A program made the position numbers and the translations under genes. A stretch of DNA of 64,000 nt, taken from Streptomyces sp. NBC_00490. Its GTDB lineage: Bacteria > Actinomycetota > Actinomycetes > Streptomycetales > Streptomycetaceae. The notes under the pieces are model-generated. The model did not search any database. It saw only the letters and a program-made list of their open reading frames with translations, and had not been told where the DNA came from. Location of the stretch: the NCBI RefSeq assembly GCF_036013645.1, contig NZ_CP107869.1, positions 9,052,001 through 9,116,000 on the forward strand, read 5' to 3'. Below are positions 55,511 to 63,900 of the stretch, in pieces. How positions within the stretch are numbered: position 1 is the stretch's first letter; every line of letters starts with the position of its first letter.

Positions 55511-57112
55511 GTGCCCACCCCCCACCCCCCTCGCCCTCCTTACCCGCCGCCAGGCGGCGTTACGGGGGAATCCGACGACGACCTCGCCTCCCTGCTCAGG
55601 GGTCGTCCGGACGGCGAGGCGGCCCAGTCGGCCGCGCTGTTGATGGCGCGGCACTGGCCGGCCGCCCACGAATACGCCGTCATCTGTCTCGCCTCCCGGT
55701 CGGACGTCGCCTCCATGGTGACCGCGGCCGCCTTCCACCAGGTCCTGGACCGGCTGGCACTCGGCGAGCAGGCAACCGCTCTGCGCCCGAGGCTTCTGGT
55801 GCGTGTCCGCGACACCGTCCGTGAGTGGTCGGCCGAGGACCGGATATCCGGTGTTCTGCCGGACCTCGGGAAACCGGCCGGCGGGCGCGGTATGCGGGCG
55901 GCGAAGTCCATGACGCCCGAAAACCGGAAACTGGCCGAGCGTTCTTTCCAGGTTCTGCCCGGACTCGCCCGCTGTCTGCTCTGGCACACCGAGGTCGAGG
56001 CCGAACCGATTACCGTCCCCGCCGGTCTGCTCGGCATGGACACCACCACCGCGTCGGCCGCTCTCGAACAGGCGCGGGAAAAATTCCGCGAGGGTTGTGT
56101 ACATGCCCATCGGGAACTCGCGCCGACCAAGGATTGCCGGTTCTACAACCGTCTCCTCGACGTCCCGATACGCCGGGGCGGAGCCTTGCTGCCGGATGTG
56201 CAGCAGCATCTGACCGAGTGCCGCTACTGCCGTTTCGCCGCCGAGCAACTGAGCCATTTCGAGGGCGGCCTGGGCACGCTGCTCGCCGAGGCGGTGCTCG
56301 GCTGGGGCGCCCGCCGCTACCTCGAGTCCCGTCCGGGACGTACCGAGCCCGGCCCGCGCGGTCGTGGCGGCGCCCGGCACGGTGGTGGACGCCGTGGCCT
56401 CCTGTCCCGGATCCCGTCCCCCGGCCGCCGCCCCCCGGAAGGGCCGCGGCCCTCACGGGTGCTGCTCACCGGGGTGGGCCTGGCCTCCGCCGGACTCCTC
56501 GCCAGCGTGCTGGCCGCGAACCTGTGGTCGGACGACGGCGGCGTCGAGCCGGCCGCTTCCACCAGCGCCTCCGGGGGCCGCGCGTCGACCTCGGACGGAG
56601 TGTCCTCCTCCCCGCCGGGCACGGCCCAACTCCCGCTGATCCCGCAGCAGTCCAGACTGCGCAACCTCGCCGCCGACCTCTGCCTCGACATCCGGGGCGC
56701 GGTGAGGAAGGGTGCGGCCACCGAGCTGGAGACCTGCTCGGACGCGGAGAGCCAGAAGTGGACGTACGACGACGACGGACTGCTGCACAGCGCCGCGAAC
56801 CCCGAACTCTGCCTCGACTCGCACGTGGACGCCGGTGTGGTGATCCTCGGGACGTGCGCGGACGAGAAGAGCGAGCGCGCGGACGACGTGCGCTACGACA
56901 TCACCGTGCAGGGCGAGTTGCTCACCCGCTGGGACGAACAGCTCGCCCTGACCTCCACCACCGGGACGGCGGACGCCGACATCGTCGTCAAGGTGCGTGA
57001 CGGTTCGGGCGGGCAGCGCTGGGTGACCGACCCGGTGGTGCCGACCGCCGGGGCGCTCTCGGTCCCGGACAGCGGCACCCCCTCGGCCCGGGCGGTCGGG
57101 GGACCCGTCTAG
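55511..57112 (+). CDS. sigma-like/zinc-finger/membrane/ricin-lectin one-component receptor, copy 2
   Basis: A 533-residue paralogue of the protein at 40599. The sigma-like part includes LLMARHWPAAHEYAVICL, LRPRLLVRVRDTVREW and LPGLARCLLWHTEVEAEPITVPAGLLGM. The motif HLTECRYCRF is the HxxxCxxC zinc site. One membrane helix (LLTGVGLASAGLLASVLAANLW) precedes a ricin-B domain with QKWTY and QRWVT. Start GTG 55511 has GGAAGGA upstream. It lacks the long TP linker and Gly/Tyr tail of copy 1. It converges with the hydroxy acid dehydrogenase gene; the two stop codons share CTAG. Confidence 0.8.
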   Translation: MPTPHPPRPPYPPPGGVTGESDDDLASLLRGRPDGEAAQSAALLMARHWPAAHEYAVICLASRSDVASMVTAAAFHQVLDRLALGEQATALRPRLLVRVRDTVREWSAEDRISGVLPDLGKPAGGRGMRAAKSMTPENRKLAERSFQVLPGLARCLLWHTEVEAEPITVPAGLLGMDTTTASAALEQAREKFREGCVHAHRELAPTKDCRFYNRLLDVPIRRGGALLPDVQQHLTECRYCRFAAEQLSHFEGGLGTLLAEAVLGWGARRYLESRPGRTEPGPRGRGGARHGGGRRGLLSRIPSPGRRPPEGPRPSRVLLTGVGLASAGLLASVLAANLWSDDGGVEPAASTSASGGRASTSDGVSSSPPGTAQLPLIPQQSRLRNLAADLCLDIRGAVRKGAATELETCSDAESQKWTYDDDGLLHSAANPELCLDSHVDAGVVILGTCADEKSERADDVRYDITVQGELLTRWDEQLALTSTTGTADADIVVKVRDGSGGQRWVTDPVVPTAGALSVPDSGTPSARAVGGPV

Positions 57113-58086
57113 TTCACGACGTCGCGGGGCGGGTCGCCCGCCAGATGGCCGGCCACGTTCTGGACGGCGGCCAGGGCGATCCGCACCAGCGTCTCCCGGG
57201 TGACACCTCCGACGTGCGGCGACAGCACCACGCCCGGGGCCCGCAGCAACCGCAGCGCCGGCGTGGGCGGTTCGGGGTCGAAGACGTCGATGCCCGCCCC
57301 GGCCAGGGCGCCCTTCTCCAGGGCGTCGGCGAGGGCGTCCTGGTCGATCAGGGCGCCCCGCGCCGTGTTGATGACGAACGCGGTGGGCTTCATCAGCGCG
57401 AGCCGGCCGGCGTCGAGGAGCTGCCGGGTCTCCTCGGTCAGCGGCACGTGCAGGGACACGTAGTCCGACGTGCGCAGCAGTTCGTCGAGGGGGACATGAC
57501 GGGCGCCGCCCAGCTGTGCCTCGGTCTCCTGCGGCAGTCGGCGCCGTCCGGCGTAGACGACGCTCATGTCGAACGCGACCGCGCGCCGCGCGACCTCCCG
57601 CCCGATCTGCCCCAGTCCCACGATGCCGAGGGTCTTCCCGGACAGTTCGGTCAGGGACCGCTGCAGCCGGGGCAGCGCCCAGTCGGCCTCGACGAGCGCG
57701 GTGTGCGCCGGGACGAGCTGCTTGGCGAGGGCGAGCATGAGGGCGAAGGTCTGCTCGGCCACGTTCTGCGCCTCGGCGCCGCTGGAGCCGATGGTGCAGA
57801 CGTCCACCGCGCGGGCCCGCGCCGCCTCCACGTCGACGTAGTCGAAGCCGTGGCTGGCGCACTGCACCAGCTCCAGCTCGGGCGCGGCGGCGAGGTGTTC
57901 GGCCGTCACGGGGGAGAGCGCCGTGATGATCACATGCGCCGCGCGCAGCGCCCGAGGGTCCTCGTCGGTCCTCTCCACGACGGTCACGTTCGCCTCGCCC
58001 GGGAACAGCGTGGCGAGCCCGGCCCCGGAGGTGCGGCCGCCGACATGGGGCGCGACGACGGCGAGCACGTTCTTCGGGGTCGTCAT
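57109..58086 (-). CDS. D-isomer-specific 2-hydroxyacid dehydrogenase
   Basis: A 325-residue NAD-dependent enzyme. Rossmann motif GLGQIGREVARRA, catalytic Arg in NTARGALID, Glu in DVFDPEPP and His in SPHVGGVTRE are all present. It should interconvert a D-2-hydroxy acid and a 2-oxo acid. Its start overlaps the stop of the FMN hydroxy acid oxidase gene by ATGA, so the two are translationally coupled. Confidence 0.9.
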   Translation of the reverse strand: MTTPKNVLAVVAPHVGGRTSGAGLATLFPGEANVTVVERTDEDPRALRAAHVIITALSPVTAEHLAAAPELELVQCASHGFDYVDVEAARARAVDVCTIGSSGAEAQNVAEQTFALMLALAKQLVPAHTALVEADWALPRLQRSLTELSGKTLGIVGLGQIGREVARRAVAFDMSVVYAGRRRLPQETEAQLGGARHVPLDELLRTSDYVSLHVPLTEETRQLLDAGRLALMKPTAFVINTARGALIDQDALADALEKGALAGAGIDVFDPEPPTPALRLLRAPGVVLSPHVGGVTRETLVRIALAAVQNVAGHLAGDPPRDVVN

Positions 58087-59252
58087 ACGGGGTCCTCGAC
58101 CAGGTCGGCGGGTCCCACGGTGGTGGGGGAGGCGTGCCCGGACAGGGCGAGGGTGAGGTCCAGCTCGGCGAGCAGACAGCGGATCACGTGCTCCACGCCG
58201 GGCTGTCCGTCCAGGCCCAGGCCGTAGACGTACGGCCGCCCGACGAGCACCGCCCGTGCCCCCAGCGCGAGCGCCTTGAAGACGTCGTCGCCGGTGCGGA
58301 TCCCGCTGTCGAAGAGCACGGTCAGCCGGTCGCCGACCGCCTCCGCGACCCTCGGCAGCGCGTCGGCCGCCGCCACGGAACCGGCCACCTGCCGGCCGCC
58401 GTGGTTGGACACCACCACTCCGTCCATCCCGGCGTCCGCGGCCGCCCGTGCGTCGTCCGGGTGCAGGACGCCCTTGAGGACGATCGGCCCGTCCCAGTGC
58501 TCCCGCAGGAACGCCAGGTCCGGCCAGGTCTTGCCGGGGTCCGCGAACATGCCGACGAAGTGCATCACGGCCGCGTTCGGATCCTCGGCCACCGGCTTGG
58601 CCAGGCCCGCCTGGAACGCCGGGTCGGAGAAGTAGTTGGCGGTGCCCACCCCGTGCAGGAACGGCAGATAGGCCTGGTCGAGGTCGCGCGGCCGCCAGGC
58701 CAGCAGCGGGGTGTCCAGCGTGACGACGAGCGCGGTGAACCCGGCGGCCCTGGCCCGGTCGAGGAAGCTGAGGGCCACCTGGGGGTCCTTCGGCCAGTAC
58801 AGCTGGAACCAGCGCTCGGCGTCCCCCATCGCCTCCGCGACCTGCTCCATCGGGGTGCTGGACGCCGAGGACAGGATGTACGGCACGCCCTGTGCCGCGG
58901 CGGCCCGGGCGGCGGCGGACTCGGCGCCCGGGTGCATGATCGACAGCACGCCGACCGGTGCCAGGGCCAGCGGGGCGGGCAGCGCGCGGCCCAGCACCTC
59001 GACCGACAGATCCCGTTCGTGCACGTCCCGCAGCATTCGCGGCACGATCCGGCGCCGCTGGAGCGCGGCCCGGTTGGCCCGGGCGGTGCTCCCGTCACCG
59101 GCGCTGCCCGCCACGTACCCGACCGGGCCGGGGCCGAGGCGCTGCTCGGTGAGCTCCTCCAGCCGGGTCAGATCGGTGGGCAGCCGGGGTACGGCGCCCG
59201 ACATGCCGTTCAGATAGATCTCGTACTGGAAGTCGGCCCAGTGCTTCGCCAT
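58083..59252 (-). CDS. FMN-dependent L-2-hydroxy acid oxidase/lactate monooxygenase-like
   Basis: A 389-residue (beta/alpha)8 flavoenzyme. Visible are the FMN-site segments APVGVLSIMHPGAE and VLKGVLHPDDA, the catalytic pair in SNHGGRQ, and DSGIRTGDDVFKALALGA. The VAGSAGDGSTARANRAAL start resembles lactate 2-monooxygenases. It should oxidise an L-2-hydroxy acid to the oxo acid. It is cotranscribed with the NCS1 permease upstream and the D-dehydrogenase downstream. Confidence 0.9.
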   Translation of the reverse strand: MAKHWADFQYEIYLNGMSGAVPRLPTDLTRLEELTEQRLGPGPVGYVAGSAGDGSTARANRAALQRRRIVPRMLRDVHERDLSVEVLGRALPAPLALAPVGVLSIMHPGAESAAARAAAAQGVPYILSSASSTPMEQVAEAMGDAERWFQLYWPKDPQVALSFLDRARAAGFTALVVTLDTPLLAWRPRDLDQAYLPFLHGVGTANYFSDPAFQAGLAKPVAEDPNAAVMHFVGMFADPGKTWPDLAFLREHWDGPIVLKGVLHPDDARAAADAGMDGVVVSNHGGRQVAGSVAAADALPRVAEAVGDRLTVLFDSGIRTGDDVFKALALGARAVLVGRPYVYGLGLDGQPGVEHVIRCLLAELDLTLALSGHASPTTVGPADLVEDPV

Positions 59253-59333
59253 CCGTACGTCCCGCCTCTCGTCGCTGAGAACGCGTTGCGCTCCGACGAT
59301 ACGGGCGAGTAAACGCCGGTCAGAACACCGGGG

Positions 59334-60917
59334 TCAGCCGCCGTTCGCCACCGCGACGGGCTCCGGCTCGCCGGACTGCGCGCCCGGTCCCGTGATCGGC
59401 GGCACCGGCACGTCGACGGTGCGGGCCAGCCGCGCGCCCTCGGGCCCGTACACCGCCCGGGGCTCGGGGAAGAGCCGCAGCAGCGACAGGAACAGTGCCG
59501 CGGCCACGACCAGGGACAGCGGCAGACCGATGTCGACGCCGTGGGCGAGGTCGCCCAGCGGACCGACGAACTGGCCCGGGATGTTGGTGAACAGCACACC
59601 GATCACCGCCGCCACCCACCAGGCGGTCATGCCCCGCCAGTTCCAGCCGTGCGCGAACCAGTAGCGGCCGCCGCGCTGACGGCGGTTGAAGACCTGGAGG
59701 GCGTCGGGGTCGTACCAGCCGCGGCGGGTCCAGAAGCCCAGCATCATCACGACCATCCACGGTGTGGTGCAGGTGATGATCATCGTGGCGAAGGTCGAGA
59801 TCGACTGCACGAGGTCCAGGCCGAACCGGCCGATGAAGATGAACGCGATCGACAGGACGCCGACGAAGAGCGTCGCCTGCACGCGGCTCAGCCGGGGGAA
59901 GACGGAGGAGAAGTCCAGGCCGGTCCCGTACAGCGCGGTCGTGCCCGTCGACATGCCGCCGATCAGCGCGATCAGACACACCGGCAGGAAGAACCAGCCC
60001 GGGGAGATCGCCAGTAGGCCGCCCACGAAGTCGGGGGCCGCGGGGTCGACGTAGTCCGGCGCCTTGGCGGCGATGATGCTGGCGGTGGACAGGCCGAAGA
60101 GGAACGGCAGCAGCGTGGCGATCTGCGACAGGAAGGCCGCGCCGATCACCTTGCGGCGCGGGGTGCTCGCCGGGATGTAGCGCGACCAGTCCCCGAGGAA
60201 CGCGCCGAACGACACGGGGTTCGAGAGCACGATCAGCGCCGCGCCGATGAAGGACGGCCAGAACAGCGCGTCGGTGGCCGCGTCCGCCGAGTCCGTGAAG
60301 ACGCCCGCGTACGACGGGTCGAAGTCGCCGGCGAAGGCGACCGCGCCGAGCAGGAACAGCAGGCTCGCCGCGGCCACCGCGACCTTGTTGACGAACAGCA
60401 TGAACCGGAAGCCGTACACGCACACCGCGAGGACCAGACAGGCGAACAGCGCGTACGCCACGACGTACGACAGGTCGCCGCGCGGCAGGCCGAAGAGCCG
60501 GTGGGCGCCGCCGACCAGGGCGTCCCCGGAGCTCCACACCGAGATGGAGAAGAACGCGACCGCGGTCAGCAGCGACAGGAACGAGCCGATCACCCGGCCG
60601 TGCACCCCGAGGTGCGCGGACGAGGACACGGCGTTGTTGGTGCCGTTGGCCGGACCGAACACCGCCATCGGGCACAGGATCAGCGCGCCCGCCACGACTC
60701 CGAGCAGAGTGGCCGCCAGGCCCTGCCAGAAGGAGAGGCCGAACAGGATCGGGAAGGCGCCCAGCACACAGGTGGAGAACGTGTTGGCGCCGCCGAAGGC
60801 GAGCCGGAACAGGTCCAGCGGGGTCGCGGTGCGCTCGGCGTCGGGAATGCGGTCGACGCCGTGGGTCTCGACCTCGGTCAGGGACGGCGCGGGGGAGGGG
60901 GCGGGCTGCGAGGACAA
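59334..60917 (-). CDS. NCS1-family permease (purine-cytosine permease type)
   Basis: A 527-residue protein with about 12 helices. TPLDLFRLAFGGANTFSTCVLGAFPILFGLSFWQGL is the NCS1 N-terminal region and PVSFGAFLGDWSRYIPA a typical loop. Family substrates are nucleobases, hydantoins, allantoin and B vitamins. The two downstream hydroxy acid enzymes suggest the imported compound is, or yields, a 2-hydroxy acid. The gap to the oxidase gene is 81 bp. Confidence 0.88.
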   Translation of the reverse strand: MSSQPAPSPAPSLTEVETHGVDRIPDAERTATPLDLFRLAFGGANTFSTCVLGAFPILFGLSFWQGLAATLLGVVAGALILCPMAVFGPANGTNNAVSSSAHLGVHGRVIGSFLSLLTAVAFFSISVWSSGDALVGGAHRLFGLPRGDLSYVVAYALFACLVLAVCVYGFRFMLFVNKVAVAAASLLFLLGAVAFAGDFDPSYAGVFTDSADAATDALFWPSFIGAALIVLSNPVSFGAFLGDWSRYIPASTPRRKVIGAAFLSQIATLLPFLFGLSTASIIAAKAPDYVDPAAPDFVGGLLAISPGWFFLPVCLIALIGGMSTGTTALYGTGLDFSSVFPRLSRVQATLFVGVLSIAFIFIGRFGLDLVQSISTFATMIITCTTPWMVVMMLGFWTRRGWYDPDALQVFNRRQRGGRYWFAHGWNWRGMTAWWVAAVIGVLFTNIPGQFVGPLGDLAHGVDIGLPLSLVVAAALFLSLLRLFPEPRAVYGPEGARLARTVDVPVPPITGPGAQSGEPEPVAVANGG

Positions 60918-61120
60918 GGGGGCTCCAGCGAGGGGACCGGCGGTGGAGCGCGTCGTGACGCGAGCGGGTCGGGGTGAGGGGCCGGCGCTCGCCTCGGCGG
61001 GGGTGGGCGGGCGAGGGGATGCCGTCCTCTCGGGGGTCTGCCGACGGTAAGGCCGGGGTCAAGAACCACACCAGAGGACGGTTCATCCATCTTTCGTCTC
61101 GTGGCTGTACGAAACCTCCA

Positions 61121-61672
61121 TCACTCGGTGTCCGGGGGCGTGTCCTCCGCTTCGGCGTCGGGACCCTGGGCCCGTACTCGCTGGACGTGTTCGAGGGAGT
61201 CCCGCAGCTCGGCGAGCCAGTCGTCGGTGTGCTTCTGGACCAGGCGCACGCACCAGGCGAGCGCGTCGCTGCGGCTGCGCGCCACCCCGCCCGCGATGAG
61301 GGTGTCGAGGACCTGGCGCTCGGGCTGGCGCAGCCGGGTCATGACGGGTGCGGACACATGGGTGAACAGGGTGCGCTCCCCGTCGCACTCCACGCCCCAG
61401 GAGACCTTCCTGCGGAACCGGTGCTCGGCCTCGACGGCCACCTCGATCCGGGCCTGCCGGGTGCGCTCCCGGAACTCCTGTACGCGGCTGTGCACGGCGG
61501 CCTCCCGCTCGGTGGCCGAGACGCCCTCGGCGAGCCGGGGCGCGGGGATGCGGCCGATCACGGTGATCTCCTCGCGGTCGACCGTCAGCTCGGCCAGTTC
61601 CTCGAAGAGGTCGTCGGGCAGGCGGCCGGCGAACCAGCCGCGCAGCTTCTCTCGCTGCTCTGTCGTAATCAT
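61121..61672 (-). CDS. protein with C-terminal ribbon-helix-helix-like segment
   Basis: A 183-residue soluble protein starting MITTEQREKLRGWFAGRLPDDLFEELAELTVDREEITVIGRI. The C-terminal QVLDTLIAGGVARSRSDALAWCVRLVQKHT resembles ribbon-helix-helix proteins, although it lies unusually far from the N-terminus. The middle includes a Glu/Arg-rich helix (SATEREAAVHSRVQEFRERTRQARIEVAVEAE). I do not know a named family. A longer frame to 61813 is unlikely because its extension has no domain features. The start has no clear ribosome site and may be leaderless. Confidence 0.7.
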   Translation of the reverse strand: MITTEQREKLRGWFAGRLPDDLFEELAELTVDREEITVIGRIPAPRLAEGVSATEREAAVHSRVQEFRERTRQARIEVAVEAEHRFRRKVSWGVECDGERTLFTHVSAPVMTRLRQPERQVLDTLIAGGVARSRSDALAWCVRLVQKHTDDWLAELRDSLEHVQRVRAQGPDAEAEDTPPDTE

Positions 61673-61996
61673 GTAATGACGATTACTCGACTGGAACGTG
61701 AACGCAAGGAGTGTGCGGAGGGTCCGCCGAGAGCTCAACCGGAATGTTTCAGGCCTATTGCGGAGGCGGGGTGAACCGGCCATTCGGTCGGTCGAGACGA
61801 TCAAGAACCCCATGGTTCCGGCGCTGACACGTTCGAATTACGTGACTTCACGCCACTGATTCAACACGCAAGGTTACTGAAACCCGTGGGGTCGATGTGA
61901 GATTCGGGCGCGGACTCGGCAGACTCCCGCTCGCCGGTCCGGCACCGATCGCGCCGGGCCCGGTACCACCCCCGTATCAGCGGAAGGATGCACACA
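61673..61996. other. 324-bp noncoding region
   Basis: Divergent region between the ribbon-helix-helix-like gene and the protease inhibitor gene. Moderately AT-rich around 61800-61880; no strong palindrome or promoter can be named, except GGAAGG at 61982-61987 serving the inhibitor gene. Confidence 0.5.
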
Positions 61997-62419
61997 ATGC
62001 GGAACACCGCGCGCTGGGCAGCGACCCTCGCTCTGACGGCCACCGCCGTCTGCGGCCCCCTCACCGGGACCTCGCTCGCCGCCCCCGCCTCGCTCTACGC
62101 CCCATCGGCCCTGGTGCTCACCGTCGGCCACGGTGAGAGCGCCGCCCTCGCCACCCCGGCCCGCGCGGTCACCCTGACCTGCGCCCCCACGTCCTCCGGA
62201 ACCCATCCCGCGGCAGCCCTCGCCTGTGCCGAACTGCGCGGCGCCGGCGGGGACTTCGACGCGCTGACGGGCCGGGGCGACGTGCTGTGCACCAAGCAGT
62301 ACGACCCGGTGGTCGTCACCGTCGACGGTGTCTGGCAGGGCAAGCGCGTCTCCTACGAGCGGACCTTCGCCAACGAGTGCGTGAAGAGCACCTACGGGAC
62401 CAGCCTCTTCGCGTTCTAG
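61997..62419 (+). CDS. SSI-family subtilisin/trypsin inhibitor
   Basis: A 140-residue secreted inhibitor. A signal peptide of about 29 residues ends near TSLAAPAS. The mature protein has four Cys (62, 77, 98, 128) for two disulfides and ends in GTSLFAF, the SSI signature. The reactive loop is C98-T-K-Q-Y-D-P, with Lys100 at P1. SSI itself has Met there, so this variant should inhibit trypsin-like proteases well. ATG 61997 is chosen over 61988 because GGAAGG would touch the first ATG. Such inhibitors control extracellular proteases and differentiation. Confidence 0.94.
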   Translation: MRNTARWAATLALTATAVCGPLTGTSLAAPASLYAPSALVLTVGHGESAALATPARAVTLTCAPTSSGTHPAAALACAELRGAGGDFDALTGRGDVLCTKQYDPVVVTVDGVWQGKRVSYERTFANECVKSTYGTSLFAF

Positions 62420-62509
62420 AGACCGGGGTCGCAGGGACCCGCACCGACAGCGGCTCGTGGCTGGGGAGCGCGAGTCCTGACGCGGGGATCCCTCGCGATC
62501 TCGTACGGG

Positions 62510-62544
62510 GGCCGGCCGGGCGGAGTGGGGCCGCCCGGCCGGCC
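62510..62544. terminator. strong bidirectional terminator
   Basis: GGCCGGCCGGGCGG (62510-62523) and CCGCCCGGCCGGCC (62531-62544) form a perfect 14-bp stem with a 7-base loop between the converging inhibitor and STAS genes. Confidence 0.85.
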
Positions 62545-62550
62545 TTCGGA

Positions 62551-62925
62551 TCAGCCCCGCCGCTCCGGCAGCTCCGGCAGCGGCGGAAAGCGGCCCAGTA
62601 ACCCCGAGGCGCGCAGGAGTCGCCGGATGCGCTCACTCCGCGCGACGATGCGCAGCCGCCCGCCGTGCTCCCGCGCCCGGGAGTCGGCCCGGCACAGGAC
62701 CCGCAGCCCGGAACAGTCGAAGAAGTCGACCGTGCGCAGGTCGACCAGGACGTCCGGTCGCGTGCCCGCGGTCGCCGCGTCCAGATGCTCGGCCAGGCAA
62801 CCCGCGGTCGCCATGTCGATCTCGCCCGCGGCCTCGACCACCGTGAAGGGGTCGCGCCGGTAGGTGCGGGCGTACGGGTTCGCGGCCGGGGGCCCGGATC
62901 CGCCGGACTCCGACTCCGGTGTCAT
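62551..62925 (-). CDS. STAS-domain anti-sigma factor antagonist
   Basis: A 124-residue STAS protein. RPDVLVDLRTVDFFDCSGLRVLCRA holds the phosphorylatable Ser. It is similar in layout to the protein at 6356 (shared FFDCSGLR). An acidic N-terminal extension (MTPESESGGSGPP) precedes the domain. No kinase gene is adjacent. It would act in SigB-like partner switching. Confidence 0.88.
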   Translation of the reverse strand: MTPESESGGSGPPAANPYARTYRRDPFTVVEAAGEIDMATAGCLAEHLDAATAGTRPDVLVDLRTVDFFDCSGLRVLCRADSRAREHGGRLRIVARSERIRRLLRASGLLGRFPPLPELPERRG

Positions 62926-63171
62926 GTCGGCTCCACCTCGGCAGGGGCGGGTGTTCGATCTCGGTAGCTACCCCGGTGGGGTGCGAGGCATCCCTGAGAG
63001 ATCCGGCACAAGATCTGGTTCACTCGGCAAGGTGAATTTCGCGAGTGGTTATTGACTTTTAGTCGGCTTTTCTGAAAGTCGGTGCCCTGTTCAAGCGGTT
63101 GGCGCCGCCGTAGAGTCACCGTGCCGCCCCGGCCCCCGGCTGCGCCGCTGTCGCGCCACAGGGGGTGAAAC

Positions 63172-63636
63172 GTGGGTTCGCCGGTACACGCGTCCTCCGA
63201 CGGGTCTCCGCTGCTCACCCAGTTCGGGCTGCCGGCACCCGCGCTGGAGATGGAGTTCACGGCGCACTTCGCCCGTCGCGGCGGCGAGGTGGCGGCAGGC
63301 GCGGCGACGGCCGCGGTCACCGGGGTCGTCGAGGCACCGGCGTGGTTCCTGGCCTCCCTGCTCGACGCCGGCCGGCGGGTGAGCAGCTGTCTGCTGGCCC
63401 GGACGACGGCGGACGTCTGCCGGATCATCCTGACGGCGGACGGCGGCGGCATCAGGGTGGCGGGCACGGACGACGTGCTGATCTCCCAGGACCGGGTCCA
63501 CCACGACGGAACGACGAAACTGCCCCTGCTGGGAGAGGTCGACGGACTGCGGATCCATCGCGGCTCCGAGGGGCGGATCTGGGTGGTGTGGGAAGGGCAC
63601 TGGTGCCCGGCCGGTGACCCGCGGGGCGGAGCCTAG
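63172..63636 (+). CDS. hypothetical protein, 154 residues
   Basis: I do not recognise this protein. It starts at GTG 63172 with AGGGGG upstream. The first half is helical and Ala-rich (ARRGGEVAAGAATAAVTGVVEAPAWFLASLLDAGRRVSSCL), the second half beta-rich (VRVAGTDDVLISQDRVHHDGTTKLPLLGEVDGLRIHRGSEGRIWVVWEGHW). No signal peptide is clear. A -10-like TAGAGT (63111-63116) with TGTTCA (63088-63093) 17 bp upstream could be its promoter. Its stop shares CTAG with the convergent CDGSH gene. Confidence 0.65.
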   Translation: MGSPVHASSDGSPLLTQFGLPAPALEMEFTAHFARRGGEVAAGAATAAVTGVVEAPAWFLASLLDAGRRVSSCLLARTTADVCRIILTADGGGIRVAGTDDVLISQDRVHHDGTTKLPLLGEVDGLRIHRGSEGRIWVVWEGHWCPAGDPRGGA

Positions 63637-63830
63637 GAGCGCTCGCGGTGGCTGGTGTCGCACCAGGGATAGCGGCGGCTGCGGCGGCAGGTGCACAGGG
63701 CGACGCGGAAACGGTCGGAGGAGACCGTGGTCCCGTCCTCCAGCTCCACCTCGACGGGGCCGTCCATCAGCAGCGGACCACGGCGTTCCAGCCGGACGCG
63801 GCAGGGCGGATCAGCGGGTGACTTCGGCAC
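63633..63830 (-). CDS. CDGSH iron-sulfur domain protein
   Basis: A protein of about 65 residues with the CDGSH-type motif CTCRRSRRYPWCDTSH near its C-terminus, giving three Cys and one His for a 2Fe-2S cluster. The beginning VPKSPADPPCRVRLERRGPLL fits the family. GTG 63830 is chosen; an in-frame GTG at 63860 would add a Trp-rich stretch and is less likely. It should act in redox or iron handling. The next gene upstream on this strand ends at 63901. Confidence 0.85.
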   Translation of the reverse strand: MPKSPADPPCRVRLERRGPLLMDGPVEVELEDGTTVSSDRFRVALCTCRRSRRYPWCDTSHRERS

Positions 63831-63900
63831 GGACCACCACCACTTCCTCGTCGTCGACACCCGGTGGAACCGGCGTCATGCGGCTCGGGTACCCCGGCAT

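Noticed and set aside
63816..63900. Short minus-strand ORF MPGYPSRMTPVPPGVDDEEVV... overlapping the CDGSH start
   Set aside because: High GC3 and a stop-start junction TGAATG are suggestive, but there is no ribosome site and the product has only about 29 residues; kept out.
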